A DNA stretch of 64,000 bases from positions 372,001 to 436,000 of the forward strand of contig NZ_MLFK01000007.1 in assembly GCF_001879205.1 (NCBI RefSeq). Direction: 5' to 3'. Source of the stretch: Flavobacterium johnsoniae (GTDB lineage Bacteria > Bacteroidota > Bacteroidia > Flavobacteriales > Flavobacteriaceae). Below are positions 16,224 to 25,514 of this stretch, in pieces (the stretch's first letter is position 1; the number at the start of each line of letters is the position of its first letter). The notes below the pieces were generated by a model, which saw nothing but the letters and a program-made list of their open reading frames with translations, was not told the origin of the DNA and did not search any database. Made by a program: the position numbers and the translations under genes.

Positions 16224-17682
16224 AAGCATTTTGCTCCAGTTCTTTCTGCGGGTGATACCCAAAAAGATGGTGTTCTTTTATAATTTCGGCAACTCCGGAA
16301 GGAAGCATTGGTTCCCAGCCGGTTTTTCCCTGACCAATCATTTTTAAAACTTCGCGCGAGAATACATTTAAGATATCCGGATTGTAATCTTTAATGTCAA
16401 CAACTTTTCCATTGAATTTAAAGAATTTATACAATTCTTTCATTCTAGGATGCACTTTTAGGTTATCAGAAGTGATAACTTCACCGTTTTCACCTAACAT
16501 TGGATATAAGAATACTTTCATGTCACGGTAGAATAATTTTCCAAAGGCTTCCAGAATTCCTCCACTCAAATGACGATAGTATTTCTCATCAAAAATATCA
16601 ACAAGGTTATTTACACCCATCGCTAATCCCATACGGGCTTTAGTATAATTGGCGAAATATTCCACTACTTTATAATATTCCTGGAAATTAGAAATCATAA
16701 CGGTTTGACCAAGCGAACAAAGCAATTCGGCTCTGTCCATAAAATCGCGCTCATCGATTTCTCCATCAGAACGTAAATTCGAAAGTGTAATTTCAAAAAC
16801 AACTAATGTATTGTCTTTTTCAACTTTATTTTCTTCGAGAAACATTTTTAGCGATTTCTCATACATATCAAGGTTAACATTTGTAACCGGGCGGAAACTT
16901 CCTCTAAAGGCAAGAAGGTTCTTTTTGTATAAAATCGCAGCTGGAAGAATATTTTTTCCTTCAGGATTAAACATTACGGCATCTGTCATTCCGTTTTTAA
17001 CCAACTGTAAACTCATCAAACGATTGTCTACATCAGCAAAACGAGGTCCCGAAAAGTTAATGGTATCGATCTCTAACTGATCTTTGTCTAAGTGGTCGTA
17101 TAAGTAACGCAGTAAACGTTTTGGATCATTGTATTTGTAAAAAGCACCGTAAATTAAGTTTACACCTAAAATTCCCAGTGTTTCTTGTTGTAATCTGGCA
17201 TCTGTTTCTTTAAAACGAATGTGAAGTATGATTTCGTTATAAGCTTCGTCTGGTTCAATCTGGTATCTAATTCCAACCCAGCCGTGTCCTTTAAATTGTT
17301 TGGCAAAATCTATTGTTGCTACTGTATTGGCGTAGCTGAAGAAAAGTTTATTTGGGTGTTTTTCTCTGCTTAGACGTTCTTCGATCAATTCTCCTTCAAA
17401 CGTAAGCATTTTTTTTAGTCGGTTTTCGGTAACGTATCTTCCGTCACTTTCAACTCCGTAAACAGCATCACTAAAATCTTTGTCATAAGCCGACATCGCT
17501 TTTGCAATAGTTCCTGAAGAACCTCCGGATCTGAAAAAATGCCTAACAGTCTCTTGTCCAGCACCAATTTCAGCAAATGTTCCGTAAATATTCTCGTTTA
17601 AATTAATGCGTAACGCTTTGTCTTTTATTGAAGGAATCTGTTCGATGACCTTGTCACCTTTGAGTTTTATTTCTGTACCCAT
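16222..17682 (-). CDS. Large conserved-looking cytosolic protein of unknown function
   Basis: A 486-residue protein I do not recognise with confidence. There is no signal peptide or membrane segment. Visible features are a glycine- and serine-rich segment near residues 35-60 (GAGQETVRHFFRSGGSSG), a possible nucleotide- or phosphate-binding stretch. Acidic/aromatic blocks (YGVESDGRYV, KLFFSYANTVATIDF) and a mid-protein LRSDGEIDERDFMDRAELL follow. The C-terminus (PSGVAEIIKEHHLFGYHP) looks globular. It is a single gene bounded by a terminator and the divergent metallo-hydrolase gene. The even, enzyme-like composition suggests a housekeeping enzyme, but I assign no function. Confidence 0.85.
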   Translation of the reverse strand: MGTEIKLKGDKVIEQIPSIKDKALRINLNENIYGTFAEIGAGQETVRHFFRSGGSSGTIAKAMSAYDKDFSDAVYGVESDGRYVTENRLKKMLTFEGELIEERLSREKHPNKLFFSYANTVATIDFAKQFKGHGWVGIRYQIEPDEAYNEIILHIRFKETDARLQQETLGILGVNLIYGAFYKYNDPKRLLRYLYDHLDKDQLEIDTINFSGPRFADVDNRLMSLQLVKNGMTDAVMFNPEGKNILPAAILYKKNLLAFRGSFRPVTNVNLDMYEKSLKMFLEENKVEKDNTLVVFEITLSNLRSDGEIDERDFMDRAELLCSLGQTVMISNFQEYYKVVEYFANYTKARMGLAMGVNNLVDIFDEKYYRHLSGGILEAFGKLFYRDMKVFLYPMLGENGEVITSDNLKVHPRMKELYKFFKFNGKVVDIKDYNPDILNVFSREVLKMIGQGKTGWEPMLPSGVAEIIKEHHLFGYHPQKELEQNA

Positions 17683-17772
17683 TTTATTTTAAATAGATTT
17701 GTTACAAAGTTAGTAAATTAGGCTTCTAATGAAAGAGAAATAATCCTATTTTTGTAAAAAAATTAAGTTCAA

Positions 17773-18537
17773 TTGAAGGTCTATTTTTTAGGTACTGGTA
17801 CTTCTCAAGGTATTCCGATTATCGGAATCGATCATCCTGTTTGCAAAAGCACTGATGCTAAGGACAAAAGGCTCCGCGTATCCATCTGGATTACGTGGGA
17901 TGAGCACTCATTTGTAATCGATTGCGGTCCTGATTTCAGGCAGCAGATGCTTTCCTGCGGATGCCGAAAACTCGATGCTATTTTATTTACACATGAACAT
18001 GCTGATCATACGGCCGGTTTAGATGATATTCGTCCATTTAATTTCCGACAGGGAGAAATTCCAATTTACGGACATAAACGCGTCTTGGATAACCTTAGAC
18101 GACGTTTTGATTATGTTTTCGAAACCGTAAACAAATATCCCGGCGCCCCAAGTGTAAAAACAATTGAAGTTAAAAACGATCAATCTTTTGCTGTTGGCGA
18201 CAAATTGGCCATTCCAATAAACGCCATGCATGGCGATTTACAGGTTTTTGGCTATCGAATTGATGATTTTGCGTATTTAACCGATGTAAAAACAATCGAA
18301 CAAGCCGAAATTGATAAATTGAAAGGCTTAAAAGTTTTAGTTGTAAATGCTTTGCGGGTTGAACCTCACGATACTCATTTTAACTTGCAGGAAGCGCTGG
18401 ATTTTATTAATCTGGTAAAACCACAAAAAGCGTATTTAACTCACATCAGTCATGTTTTAGGTTTTCACGAAGAAGTTCAGAAACAACTTCCTGAGAATGT
18501 TTTTCTGGCTTACGACAATTTAGAAATTACAATTTAA
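17773..18537 (+). CDS. Metallo-beta-lactamase-fold hydrolase, PhnP-like
   Basis: A 254-residue cytosolic metallo-hydrolase. The zinc signature THEHADH (His74, His76, Asp78, His79) is complete, and GTGTSQGIPIIG at the N-terminus is characteristic of the PhnP branch acting on cyclic phosphodiesters. VHV-type and later histidines (AMHGD, LTHISHVLG) complete the site. The start is TTG at 17773, which restores the conserved MKVYFLGTG beginning; no ATG fits. TATTTTTG at 17747-17754 may be its -7 box, giving a leader of only about a dozen bases. The natural substrate is unknown. Confidence 0.88.
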   Translation: MKVYFLGTGTSQGIPIIGIDHPVCKSTDAKDKRLRVSIWITWDEHSFVIDCGPDFRQQMLSCGCRKLDAILFTHEHADHTAGLDDIRPFNFRQGEIPIYGHKRVLDNLRRRFDYVFETVNKYPGAPSVKTIEVKNDQSFAVGDKLAIPINAMHGDLQVFGYRIDDFAYLTDVKTIEQAEIDKLKGLKVLVVNALRVEPHDTHFNLQEALDFINLVKPQKAYLTHISHVLGFHEEVQKQLPENVFLAYDNLEITI

Positions 18538-18550
18538 TTATACCCACAAA

Positions 18551-19054
18551 ATGAAAAAATCCCTAATGCTTTACCTTTTTATCCTTGCGATATTAATGAA
18601 TGTTTTTACTTATATGTTTTACAGCCGTGAAGTAAAATTTGGTGAAGAAAGATATGAGAAAACTACAAAAAAGCTAAGAGACAGTATCAATTTGGTATCG
18701 GCAAAACTTGCTGAAGCAGATTATTTTTCTTTGGAACATAATGAAAATGCACAGAACTATTTTGATAACAGCGCATCTGGAGGAAAAGTAATTTTATTCG
18801 AAAAACTGATTCCGGTTGTAACAGAGAAATTGTTAGATTTTAATGCAAACCCAAAAGGGAATCCGTATACGGGGCAGGATCAGATTGGTCCAAATAAATT
18901 TATTATCAATAAAGTAAAAATTTTGAACCACAGATGGATCATTGCAGATTACAGTAATGGAGAATTATGGGGAGAAGTCTTGTTAAAATATTTTGTAGAT
19001 AACGATGATAATATTACTTTTGAAGTAAATCAAACTTGGTTATACCAAAAATAG
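18551..19054 (+). CDS. Membrane-anchored protein of unknown function
   Basis: A 167-residue protein with one N-terminal membrane helix (about 5-23) and a charged, helical juxtamembrane segment (RYEKTTKKLRDSINLVSAKL). A C-terminal domain with mixed strands (KFIINKVKILNHRWIIADYS, then LLKYFVDNDDNITFEVNQTW) follows. It starts 13 bases after the metallo-hydrolase and ends in a terminator, so the two probably share a transcript. I do not recognise the family. It is probably held on the periplasmic side of the inner membrane. Confidence 0.75.
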   Translation: MKKSLMLYLFILAILMNVFTYMFYSREVKFGEERYEKTTKKLRDSINLVSAKLAEADYFSLEHNENAQNYFDNSASGGKVILFEKLIPVVTEKLLDFNANPKGNPYTGQDQIGPNKFIINKVKILNHRWIIADYSNGELWGEVLLKYFVDNDDNITFEVNQTWLYQK

Positions 19055-19077
19055 GATTTTATAATCCTATTTTTTTT
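19051..19077 (+). terminator. Intrinsic terminator overlapping the stop codon
   Basis: ATAGGATT and AATCCTAT form a perfect eight-base-pair stem with a TTAT loop and a T tail. The TAG stop of the upstream gene is inside the left arm. Confidence 0.85.
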
Positions 19078-19099
19078 GACCTTAAAATAAACTAGGATT

Positions 19100-19522
19100 A
19101 TGAAAAAGATGTTTTTGTTTTCGATTATTGTAAGTGCCGCATTTTCTTGTGGTAAAAAAGTTTCACAGGAAAATGTAATTACAAAAGAACCGCAGAAAGT
19201 TGTAGTTGGAGGAGATGCTGATTCTCATGGTTGTAAAGCGTCTGCAGGTTATACTTGGTCAACACTAAAAAAAGAATGTATTCGAATTTTTGAAGGAACA
19301 AAATTATCGCATGCAGAAGAAACGGGTAAGGCATATACAACCGCTGCCTACGTAATTTTTGAAGGTAATAAAGCTGAACTTTTCCTTGACACTCAAAAAG
19401 AATCCATTATTTTAGAAAGAAAATCTGAAGGGGATTCCTGGAATAAAAACGATTACCAATTAATTCCCTGGAAAGGATATGTGCTGAAAAAAGCCGGGAA
19501 GATTATTTATACAGGAGAGTGA
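19100..19522 (+). CDS. Small lipoprotein of unknown function
   Basis: A 140-residue lipoprotein with signal peptidase II site at Cys17 (SAAFSC). After a flexible linker it has a HGCKASAGYTWSTLKKECIR segment with two cysteines that could form a disulfide, then a strand-rich C-terminal half (AAYVIFEGNKAELFL, ending in KAGKIIYTGE). The GYTWS...C pattern is seen in small Bacteroidota lipoproteins, but I give no function. It is monocistronic, bounded by a terminator before and an inverted-repeat region after. Confidence 0.75.
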   Translation: MKKMFLFSIIVSAAFSCGKKVSQENVITKEPQKVVVGGDADSHGCKASAGYTWSTLKKECIRIFEGTKLSHAEETGKAYTTAAYVIFEGNKAELFLDTQKESIILERKSEGDSWNKNDYQLIPWKGYVLKKAGKIIYTGE

Positions 19523-19543
19523 TTTTAGTATTCAGTCATATTT

Positions 19544-19649
19544 AGTATTTAGTCGCAGTTTTCAGTTTTTATCTTTAAAATTTCAATCTTGAACTTTGTC
19601 AAAGTTTCAAACTTTGACAAAGTTAAGCTGTAAACTGCGACTGAATACT
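19544..19649. repeat. Nested inverted repeat containing AACTTTGTCAAAGTTT palindrome copy 2
   Basis: Outer arms 19544-19565 (AGTATTTAGTCGCAGTTTTC...) and 19628-19649 are inverted copies matching at about 20 of 22 bases. Inside is the palindrome 19592-19624, with two 16-base arms separated by one C. It fills the gap between two convergent genes. Confidence 0.8.
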
Positions 19650-19655
19650 GTAAAC

Positions 19656-20300
19656 TTATAAAGCCAGCCAATTCTTAAAATCAAAGAAATTTTGTGGAGC
19701 CACTCCGTGACCAACAGGATATTCTTTATACGTAACCGGAATATTTAGTTTTTCTAAAATTGCCGGGGTTTTTCTAGCCCATTCTATTGGAATAACCTGA
19801 TCTACAGTTCCGTGAGAGGCGAATATTTTTAGGTTTTTAAAGTCGTTTTTGTCGAAACCTTCTTTAATGATTTCTTCATTAAAATAACCGCTCATTGCCA
19901 CAACTCTTTGAATTTTTTCCGGATAAGAAAGTGCCGTTGCATAACTTAAGATTGATCCCTGGCTAAATCCAATCAAAGTTACATTGTTAGCATCAATTGG
20001 ATAATTTGCGACTAATTCATCAATAAAAGAAGCAATTACGTCTCTCGAAGTTTTAGCCTGCTCATTATCAGAAAATTTATTCTGATCGGCATCAAAATTA
20101 ATTGCATACCACGCATAAGCACCGTATTGTAAATCGTATGGCGCTCTGGCCGAAATGATATAATAGTTGTCAGGAAGTTCTGAGGCAAATGAAAACAAAT
20201 CGGCTTCGTTGCTGCCATATCCATGTAATAAAAGCAATAACGGATTTTTATCTAAAATTACTTTTGGTTCTCTTATTTTATATTCTAAAGATAGACTCAT
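19656..20300 (-). CDS. Alpha/beta-hydrolase, carboxylesterase/phospholipase-like
   Basis: A 214-residue cytosolic serine hydrolase of the short esterase (YpfH/carboxylesterase) group. The oxyanion loop is LLLLLHGYGSNEADL. The nucleophile elbow GFSQGS gives Ser113, with Asp167 (GTVDQVIP) and His198 (PVGHGV) completing the triad. Length is normal. No partner gene suggests the substrate; small acyl esters are likely from the family. Its downstream side is the nested inverted repeat. Confidence 0.9.
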   Translation of the reverse strand: MSLSLEYKIREPKVILDKNPLLLLLHGYGSNEADLFSFASELPDNYYIISARAPYDLQYGAYAWYAINFDADQNKFSDNEQAKTSRDVIASFIDELVANYPIDANNVTLIGFSQGSILSYATALSYPEKIQRVVAMSGYFNEEIIKEGFDKNDFKNLKIFASHGTVDQVIPIEWARKTPAILEKLNIPVTYKEYPVGHGVAPQNFFDFKNWLAL

Positions 20301-20416
20301 ATTTTAATTGTGAATTGTAAGTTGTTGATTTTTTAGTCACAGTCTCAGTTTTCAGTTCTCAACTTTGACAAAATTTCAAGTTGGAATTTGGGATTTTTGA
20401 AATTGGAATTTAAAGA

Positions 20417-20743
20417 TTACCCAATATTTTTAAACCATTTTTGAAATAATTCTCCAACTAAAGGAATTGGTTTGGTTTGTCCCTGAATAGCAGTAAAGAT
20501 TCCGTAAGTCCAAAGAATTGAAATACAAATCCACATTGGGAAAGTGATAAAAAAGCTGTCAAAATTGCTTATTATTGCTCCAAAAGAAATAAAAGTCAGA
20601 GACAAACCTAATGCCTGGCGAATATGAAAGGACGCAAAACTATTTTTGTTTTCAGAATTCATAGACATGGCAATCAAAACACCAATAATTAAAATGTAAC
20701 TTGTAATGGCAATTGATTTTCCTTCTTCGATTGTATTCTTCAT
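20417..20743 (-). CDS. Small membrane protein (DUF4870-like)
   Basis: A 108-residue integral membrane protein with three hydrophobic helices (about 13-30, 45-65 and 70-90). A conserved-looking cytosolic loop SFASFHIRQALGLSL is reminiscent of DUF4870 proteins, where the HxRQA motif sits between helices. The start is ATG at 20743, four bases after the stop of the dihydroorotase-like gene, so the genes are translationally close. A TTG at 20761 would overlap that gene and is less likely. Function is unknown. Confidence 0.8.
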   Translation of the reverse strand: MKNTIEEGKSIAITSYILIIGVLIAMSMNSENKNSFASFHIRQALGLSLTFISFGAIISNFDSFFITFPMWICISILWTYGIFTAIQGQTKPIPLVGELFQKWFKNIG

Positions 20744-20747
20744 TGTA

Positions 20748-21998
20748 TTATTTTGTAACAAGTTGATTTTGATTTAAAATTCCGTATACAGCACCTTTGA
20801 TTTCAGTACCTAAAAAAGCAGAATTTTTAGATTTAGAAAGAATGTTTTCTTTTGTAAAAGTCGATTTTCCTTCTGGAGTAAATAATGTAAAATTCGCTTT
20901 TGCACCTTCTTCAATAGTGTTGTTTTCTAAGCCAAAAACAGCTCTTCCGGAAGTTAGTTTTGCAACGATAGTTTCTAGCGGTAAAACCGTTAATAAGGCA
21001 CCAAAGGCACTTTCTAGACCAATTGTTCCGTTTTTCGCAGTATCAAATTCCATTTTTTTGAATTCAATATCAATCGGATTGTGGTCTGATGTAATCATAT
21101 CAATAGTTCCATCAGCGATTCCGTTTAACAAAGCTTGTCTGTCGACTTCAGTACGTAATGGCGGTGTTACTTTAAAACGAGTGTCAAAACCATCCAGTTT
21201 TTCATCGGTTAAAACCAAATGATGTACAGAGGCGCTTGCTGTTACGTTTAGGCCTTTTGCTTTAGCTTCTCTTATAAGTTGAACTGATTTTGCTGTAGAA
21301 ATAGTCGGGATGTGAAGTTTTCCGCCAGTATATTCCAGTAAAAATAAGTTCCTTGAAATTTGAAGTTCTTCGGCTAAATTTGGAATGCCTTTTAGACCTA
21401 ATCTTGTCGAAACAATTCCTTCATTGGCAACTCCGTTTCCTTTGATATTTGGATCCTGCGAGTAAGTGATTACCAAACCATCAAAATCCTGTACGTATTG
21501 CAAAGCGATTTTTAGCAGATTAGCATTGTCGATACTTTTGTTGTAATCACCAAAAGCTATGGCTCCGGCTTTTTTCATGTCATAAAGTTCTGCCATATCT
21601 TTTCCTTCGCTGGCTTTTGTTAAGGCACCAATTGGAAAGATTTCTGTTGCAGAACCATTTGCTTTATTTTTTACAAAATTTACCTGAGACTGATTGTCGA
21701 TAATAGGGAAGGAGTTCGGCTGCAGGGCAATTGCAGTAAAGCCGCTTTTTGCAGCAACATTTAATCCGTTTGCAATAGTTTCTCTGTCTTCGTAACCTGG
21801 TTCCCCAAGAGAAACACTGCTGTCAAACCATCCTTGAGAAACATGAAGATCGTCGAACTTTACTTCTTTTGCATCGTCATTTGGAAGTGAAACTCCTATT
21901 TTTTCTATTAAACCATCTGCAATTAAAAGATCAACGGTCTGGTTATGAAACGGACTTTTGGAGTCGATAATTTTGGCGCTTTTGATGATTATTTTCAT
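20748..21998 (-). CDS. Dihydroorotase-like protein with lost metal ligands (pseudo-dihydroorotase)
   Basis: A 416-residue amidohydrolase-fold protein aligning over its full length with class I dihydroorotase. The canonical DxHxHLREPG motif reads FDSSVSLGEPG: both metal histidines are Ser (61, 63) and the substrate arginine is Gly65. The later metal histidines are also gone: VHCED reads TYSQD (Tyr179) and AHVST reads PTIST (Thr232). Asp151 and Asp305 (SDHNPI) remain. It should therefore be unable to bind the two-zinc centre. By analogy with PyrX it may be structural for aspartate transcarbamoylase. That is inference; no pyr gene is adjacent. Confidence 0.88.
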   Translation of the reverse strand: MKIIIKSAKIIDSKSPFHNQTVDLLIADGLIEKIGVSLPNDDAKEVKFDDLHVSQGWFDSSVSLGEPGYEDRETIANGLNVAAKSGFTAIALQPNSFPIIDNQSQVNFVKNKANGSATEIFPIGALTKASEGKDMAELYDMKKAGAIAFGDYNKSIDNANLLKIALQYVQDFDGLVITYSQDPNIKGNGVANEGIVSTRLGLKGIPNLAEELQISRNLFLLEYTGGKLHIPTISTAKSVQLIREAKAKGLNVTASASVHHLVLTDEKLDGFDTRFKVTPPLRTEVDRQALLNGIADGTIDMITSDHNPIDIEFKKMEFDTAKNGTIGLESAFGALLTVLPLETIVAKLTSGRAVFGLENNTIEEGAKANFTLFTPEGKSTFTKENILSKSKNSAFLGTEIKGAVYGILNQNQLVTK

Positions 21999-22065
21999 AT
22001 TGTAGATTTTTTTGTCGTAAAATGATTTTTGTAAAAAATAAAACGCTTTTAGATTGTTGTTAAAT

Positions 22066-23994
22066 TTATTTTACAAACTTGATAATTGCTATTTCTAATG
22101 CTAAAAATAACAGTGCAAAGATAACAAACCATTTCCAAATTTGGCTGTCAGTTCGCTCAGTTTGCAAGGTGTTAAAAATGGTCGAAATCGTATCGGCGGT
22201 TTTAAAATCAGAAACCACGTTTGTGTTTACTTTACTCAAATCACTTTCGGTTCTTTTGTAATTGAAACTCAAATTTTCAACCTGTTCTTTTTTATCAAAA
22301 ACGCTGTAGTTTCCAGCTGTTTCAGGGAAATCGTTAAACGTTAATTTGACTTTGTTATTTAATATCTGCTGAATCGGTATAAATGAATCTTCATTGCCTT
22401 TTACTTCCAAAATAGCATCTTTTGTTAATAATACGTCCACAAAATAGGGCTGATTGTTTCCAATTGTCAATGCGTTTACTCCGGTTTTCTGATTGTTCTG
22501 TGCTATTTTGTAAAATAAAGGAACAATTAACGGTGATTGCTGAAAGTTTGAATTATTCGAATTTATGGGTGCAGAGAATATTGTAATTCCTGCAGTTGGA
22601 TTTTGAATCGCTGTAACAAATGTACTTTGATCTTCATAAGATAGAACGGCTGGATAGGGACTCGAAATATCAAATGAACTGTTTGTTTTTGGATATTGAA
22701 AATTTGTGATTTTATTTTCAAAAACTCCTGAAAATAAAGGATGATCAAAATTGATTTTGGTAATTAGTTTACTTTCCGTTTTCCAATTATTAAACTGAAC
22801 TTTTCCAAAATTCCCTAAAAATGAATTCAAATTTGAAATTGAACTTTTTTCAGAAGGAATTACGACCAGATTTCCGCCTTTAGAAACAAATGCTTTTAGA
22901 GTCGTCTGGAGAGCTTGTGGAATTTCATTTAATTCGTTTAAAATGATTGTGTTTTGTTTTTCTAAACTATTGTAATCCAGAGAACTGATGGAGTAATTGG
23001 AATAATTGAATTCGGCCGAAGTGTAAATTCTGGATAAGAAATTGCTTTTTTCAGGTTCGCCAATGCTGATTACATTTGTTTTTTTGTTTTTAGAAATACT
23101 GAAAAACAATCTGTTATCATAAGTCAAGCCGTTATCTTCAATGGAAACATAACCGTGAAATGCTTCTTTTGGAATTGTAAAGTTGATTTTCTTTTTCTTC
23201 GAATCAAAATTGATAATGGTTTTGGCAATCAGTTTGTTTTGATTGTACAAAGCGGTCGAAACAGGTTTGAAATCTTCGCCATAAGCTGATAAATTAACGC
23301 TTATTTCATAGAAATTTTCTAAAGTCTGATTGATGTAAACACTGTCAATAGAAATGTTATTTTTTTGTTCGGCTTCCGGAATTATAAAATAGGGTTTTTC
23401 TTCTGAATCAATGTTTTTAATATCGTTTTCGGTTAAGCCAACTGCATCAGATATGATTACAATATCTTTTTTATGTGCTGATTTATGTACTTTTACTTTT
23501 GCCATAATAGACGAAAGTTCAAATGGCGTGGCGCTGTATTTTAAGTTTTGTAAAGCACTTTTAGCTGATTTAATATCAGTATTCCAATAATTTTCAGTGT
23601 TTGTTAATAAAGAAAACTGAGCATTTTCGGGTGTGTTTTCCAGTAATTCCTGAACGGCGCGTTTTAGTAATTCTCCTTTTTTGCCTTTTGCCTGCATACT
23701 AAACGAATTGTCTAGAATAATATACATTTCGTTTGAGGCGTTCTGACTGTCTTTGGCTTCAAAAAAAGGCTGTGAAAAAGCTATAATAGCGCATGTAAGC
23801 AATAAAAGACGAGTGGCCAGCAATAATCTTTTTTTGATTTTTGAACTTTTACGGGTTTGAACTGCCAGTTCTTTTAAGAAACGGACATTAGTAAAATAAG
23901 AGGTTTTAAAACGTCGTAATTGAAATAAATGAACCAAAATTGGAACAATCAATAAAAAAAGAAAGTATAGAATTTCGGGCTGTTTAAAGTGCAT
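22066..23994 (-). CDS. BatA-domain / von Willebrand factor A membrane protein
   Basis: A 642-residue inner-membrane protein. The N-terminal BatA module has two membrane helices (about 8-24 and 56-76) around a basic loop. A vWA domain begins with the MIDAS motif DNSFSM (Asp95, Ser97, Ser99), followed by a long beta-rich periplasmic region and a C-terminal helix (about 622-640). Such proteins are common in Bacteroidota, often near MoxR/Bat clusters linked to stress or envelope assembly, but no such neighbour is here. CAAAAATA at 24045-24052 (TATTTTTG on this strand) may be its -7 box. Confidence 0.88.
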   Translation of the reverse strand: MHFKQPEILYFLFLLIVPILVHLFQLRRFKTSYFTNVRFLKELAVQTRKSSKIKKRLLLATRLLLLTCAIIAFSQPFFEAKDSQNASNEMYIILDNSFSMQAKGKKGELLKRAVQELLENTPENAQFSLLTNTENYWNTDIKSAKSALQNLKYSATPFELSSIMAKVKVHKSAHKKDIVIISDAVGLTENDIKNIDSEEKPYFIIPEAEQKNNISIDSVYINQTLENFYEISVNLSAYGEDFKPVSTALYNQNKLIAKTIINFDSKKKKINFTIPKEAFHGYVSIEDNGLTYDNRLFFSISKNKKTNVISIGEPEKSNFLSRIYTSAEFNYSNYSISSLDYNSLEKQNTIILNELNEIPQALQTTLKAFVSKGGNLVVIPSEKSSISNLNSFLGNFGKVQFNNWKTESKLITKINFDHPLFSGVFENKITNFQYPKTNSSFDISSPYPAVLSYEDQSTFVTAIQNPTAGITIFSAPINSNNSNFQQSPLIVPLFYKIAQNNQKTGVNALTIGNNQPYFVDVLLTKDAILEVKGNEDSFIPIQQILNNKVKLTFNDFPETAGNYSVFDKKEQVENLSFNYKRTESDLSKVNTNVVSDFKTADTISTIFNTLQTERTDSQIWKWFVIFALLFLALEIAIIKFVK

Positions 23995-24241
23995 TCTGGC
24001 TTCGATTTACTTCACTACGTTTTATTTTTCGCGAAGATGCTGGTCAAAAATACAAATTTTTTTGTTTGAACCATATAAGTAATGTAAGGGATTGTAAGCA
24101 AAAGTTCTTCAAGTTAAACGAAAATGAACTTATATAACTTATATGGCACAAATCCTTTTTTAAAATGTAACTTTTCTGGTTCTGTTTGTAATGCTGAAAA
24201 AGATATTATTGCTTATTTTAGCGTATTCAAAAAAACAAATT

Positions 24242-25354
24242 ATGAAAAAAATATATCTAGTATTATTTTCCGCTCTGGCAGTCACAACTGCAAGTGCTCA
24301 AAATAAATTTAACCTTTTGGTTGGAACTTATACCAATACATGCCAGAGTAACGGAATCTACGTTTATGAATTCGATGCTGTTTCGGGCGATTTTAAACTG
24401 AAAAGTTCTTCAGAAAATGTGGTAAGTCCAAGTTATTTATCGGTTTCGGCAGATAATAAATTTATTTATGCCGTAAATGAAAACGGAACCCATAGTACTG
24501 TAAGTGCATTTGGTTATGACTCGGGCTCAGGGAAAATTAATTTTTTGAATAAAAATGATGCTTTAGGAGCAGATCCTTGTCATTTAATAAATGATGACAA
24601 AAATGTAATTGCAGCCAATTATTCCGGTGGGAATATTGTAGTTTACAAAAAGAATACAGATGGCAGTATATCTGAGGTACAGCAATTGATTCAGCATGAA
24701 GGAAAGGGTCCAAACGCGGCACGTCAGGAAAAAGCTCACGTTCATATGGTTGCTTTTTCGCCAGACAAAAAGTTTGTTCTGTCGAACGATTTAGGTTTAG
24801 ATAAAGTCTTTATTTATAAATACAATCCGAATTCTAAAAACGAAATTCTGACTTTAAAAGGAAGTGTTGATGTTAAGCCGGGAAGCGGGCCAAGACATTT
24901 GACATTTAGTAAAGATGGCAAATTCGTCTATTTAATTCAGGAACTGGATGCTACACTGACTACTTTTAGTTATGATAAAGCTGGAACTCTAAAAGTAATT
25001 GCCGAAACGAGTATTTTACCAAAAGGTTTTACCGGAGGAACTGGTGCTGCAGCAATTAAAATTTCGCCTGATGGAAACTTCTTATATGTTTCAGATCGTG
25101 TAGATGCTAATTCTATTGCTGTTTATAAAGTTCTTAAAAATGGAAGTATTGAACTTGTTGAGCAGGTAAGTACTCTAGGAAAAGGCCCTAGAGATTTTGC
25201 TATTGATCCAACAGGAAATTACTTATTAGTGGGACACCAATACACCAATGATATTGTGATTTTTAAAAGAGATATCACTACCGGAAAAATTACAGATACC
25301 GGAAAAAGAATTCAATTGTGTTCGCCAGTTGGTTTGGTGTTTACGAAGATATAG
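24242..25354 (+). CDS. Secreted lactonase-fold seven-bladed propeller (6-phosphogluconolactonase-like)
   Basis: A 370-residue exported protein of the Lactonase/YbhE beta-propeller family. It has a signal peptide (about 1-19, ending TASAQ) and repeated blade motifs such as NLLVGTYTN, SYLSVSADNKFIYAVNE, HMVAFSPDKKFVLSNDLG, RHLTFSKDGKFVYLIQEL and KISPDGNFLYVSDR. Because it is exported, a role in the cytosolic pentose phosphate pathway is doubtful; it may act on sugar lactones in the periplasm. The start is ATG at 24242, which gives a proper signal peptide; an in-frame ATG at 24191 does not. Confidence 0.88.
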   Translation: MKKIYLVLFSALAVTTASAQNKFNLLVGTYTNTCQSNGIYVYEFDAVSGDFKLKSSSENVVSPSYLSVSADNKFIYAVNENGTHSTVSAFGYDSGSGKINFLNKNDALGADPCHLINDDKNVIAANYSGGNIVVYKKNTDGSISEVQQLIQHEGKGPNAARQEKAHVHMVAFSPDKKFVLSNDLGLDKVFIYKYNPNSKNEILTLKGSVDVKPGSGPRHLTFSKDGKFVYLIQELDATLTTFSYDKAGTLKVIAETSILPKGFTGGTGAAAIKISPDGNFLYVSDRVDANSIAVYKVLKNGSIELVEQVSTLGKGPRDFAIDPTGNYLLVGHQYTNDIVIFKRDITTGKITDTGKRIQLCSPVGLVFTKI

Positions 25355-25365
25355 TTTTTTTAAGA

Positions 25366-25512
25366 TGCTTAGGGGCTAAGGTTCTAAGGCACTAAGAGCT
25401 AACTAAAAGGCTCACAAGATTCAAAATAAAACTTTGAATTTTGTGAGCCTTTATAATTGAAAAAAAACTTAGAGCCTTAGTAACTTAGAGCCTTAGCACC
25501 TTAGCCTCTAAA
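25366..25512. repeat. Inverted CTAAG-type periodic repeat around a terminator
   Basis: The left arm (about 25366-25400) and the right arm (about 25465-25512) are made of short CTAAGG/CCTTAG units. They are roughly inverted copies of each other and flank the hairpin 25406-25452. A similar arrangement occurs at 30110-30281. Confidence 0.7.
25406..25452. terminator. Bidirectional terminator between the lactonase and helicase genes
   Basis: A 20-base stem with one mismatch (AAAGGCTCACAA... with ...TTGTGAGCCTTT) lies between convergent genes. Confidence 0.8.
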
Positions 25513-25514
25513 AA

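Noticed and set aside
24191..24241. Longer start for the lactonase-fold protein
   Set aside because: Adding these codons would bury the signal peptide; the ATG at 24242 gives a normal one.
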